NCBI GenBank assembly: GCA_000227525.2
Contig: AGIG01000034.1
Coordinates: 1 to 64,000, forward strand
Direction: 5' to 3'
Length of the DNA: 64,000 nt
Source of the DNA: a gamma proteobacterium HIMB30
GTDB taxonomy: Bacteria; Pseudomonadota; Gammaproteobacteria; Pseudomonadales; Litorivicinaceae
Below, piece by piece: positions 63,661-64,000 of the stretch. The translations under genes were made by a program, and so were the position numbers. Within the stretch, counting starts at the first letter, position 1, and every line of letters begins with the position of its first letter. Below the pieces are notes generated by a model. It did no database searches. It worked only from the letters and a program-made list of their open reading frames with translations, and had not been told where the DNA came from.

Positions 63661-64000
63661 ATGAGCATTGAATTGAATACCCTGATCCCGGAATTTGCAC
63701 CGCTTCAGGCCACTTCCGATACAGAAATTGTGCCGAGCAGTTTGACAGGACAATTTTCAGTTCTTTATTTCTATCCGAAAGATAGTACACCTGGTTGCAC
63801 GACGGAAAGCCAGGATTTCTCGAGCCTGCACGGTGATTTCGCTGCATTGAACTGCCAAATTTTTGGTGTCTCTCGCGACTCACTAAAAAGTCACGAAAAC
63901 TTTAAAGCCAAGTACGATATGCCGTTCGAGCTGATCTCAGACCCTGATGAAGATCTGTGTAACGCATTCGATGTGATGAAAATGAAAAATATGTACGGCA
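63661..64000 (+). CDS. bcp: Thioredoxin-dependent peroxiredoxin Bcp, 3' end cut off
   Basis: Thiol peroxidase that reduces hydroperoxides. The first 113 residues are in the window. The active site reads FYPKDSTPGCTTESQDF: the peroxidatic Cys is present, but the usual resolving Cys five residues later (as in E. coli Bcp) is Gln, so this looks like a 1-Cys type. The ATG follows TTGGAGGACTT. The bcp-dapA divergent arrangement is as in other gammaproteobacteria. Confidence 0.95.
   Translation, partial: MSIELNTLIPEFAPLQATSDTEIVPSSLTGQFSVLYFYPKDSTPGCTTESQDFSSLHGDFAALNCQIFGVSRDSLKSHENFKAKYDMPFELISDPDEDLCNAFDVMKMKNMYG

Overview
The window is a contiguous stretch of a gammaproteobacterial chromosome. 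The evidence is the tig-clpP-clpX-lon-hupB-ppiD run, the dapA-bamC-purC run, and the close resemblance of YdiJ, PpnP, YcgN, YcgL, MltD and RNase D to enterobacterial counterparts. A complete alpha-carboxysome locus (form I RuBisCO, CsoS2, CsoSCA, shell proteins), a SulP anion transporter and a YeeE/rhodanese sulfur module indicate a CO2-fixing, probably sulfur-oxidising chemolithoautotroph. I cannot name the species. I saw no phage, insertion sequence or CRISPR array. Coding density is very high, no gene-free gap reaches 300 bases, and many neighbours overlap by 1-11 bases.

Layout. Bases 1-5.3 kb hold a protein quality-control cluster (tig partial, clpP, clpX, lon), then hupB with its own promoter and terminator, and ppiD. 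Bases 7.6-10.6 kb hold sohB, rnhA, dnaQ and nudC in tight overlap, convergent with mltD-gloB-fabI. Bases 13.7-20.1 kb hold a methyltransferase, ydiJ, ycgN, a hydrolase, ppnP, a DUF1330 protein and a DNA glycosylase. Bases 20.2-31.9 kb are the carbon-concentrating locus. Its minus-strand operon runs cbbL-cbbS-csoS2-csoSCA-csoS4A-csoS4B-csoS1-csoS1-acRAF-mcdA-mcdB, followed by cbbR. A facing plus-strand unit encodes SulP, CsoS1D and a NUDIX hydrolase. The two units converge, and both promoters carry a near-identical dyad (15 of 17 bases), which suggests shared control. Bases 32.0-34.7 kb encode a periplasmic rhodanese, a YeeE-type sulfur transporter, an unknown 58-residue membrane protein and an alkyl-DNA repair protein, all tightly coupled.

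Bases 34.8-43.5 kb hold DUF2805, pgi, an unknown acidic protein, an SbmA/BacA-like protein, a 3-hydroxybutyrate dehydrogenase-like enzyme, a Tat-exported dienelactone hydrolase, MAPEG, ChrA and a frameshifted long-chain acyl-CoA synthetase. Bases 43.7-51.3 kb hold tRNA-Thr and a selenium/thiol module (selU, a flavoprotein-SelD fusion, glutathione reductase), with a propionyl-CoA synthetase-like gene whose frame is cut by an in-frame TGA 27 codons before its natural end. Bases 51.4-55.2 kb hold nhaA, a phasin-like gene with two operator-like dyads, fnr and an LplT-like transporter. Bases 55.1-64 kb are housekeeping on the minus strand (ffs-dnaX-ybaB-recR-rnd-ycgL and dapA-bamC-MBL-purC-tauE), with a divergent bcp cut by the window end.

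Most notable: the dyad shared by the two carbon-fixation promoters; hairpins bracketing the csoS1 pair; the NUDIX gene coupled to CsoS1D; two separately damaged acyl-CoA synthetase genes within 5 kb; and the TGC-N3-GCA dyads at the phasin promoter. All calls come from reading the sequence; no database search was run.
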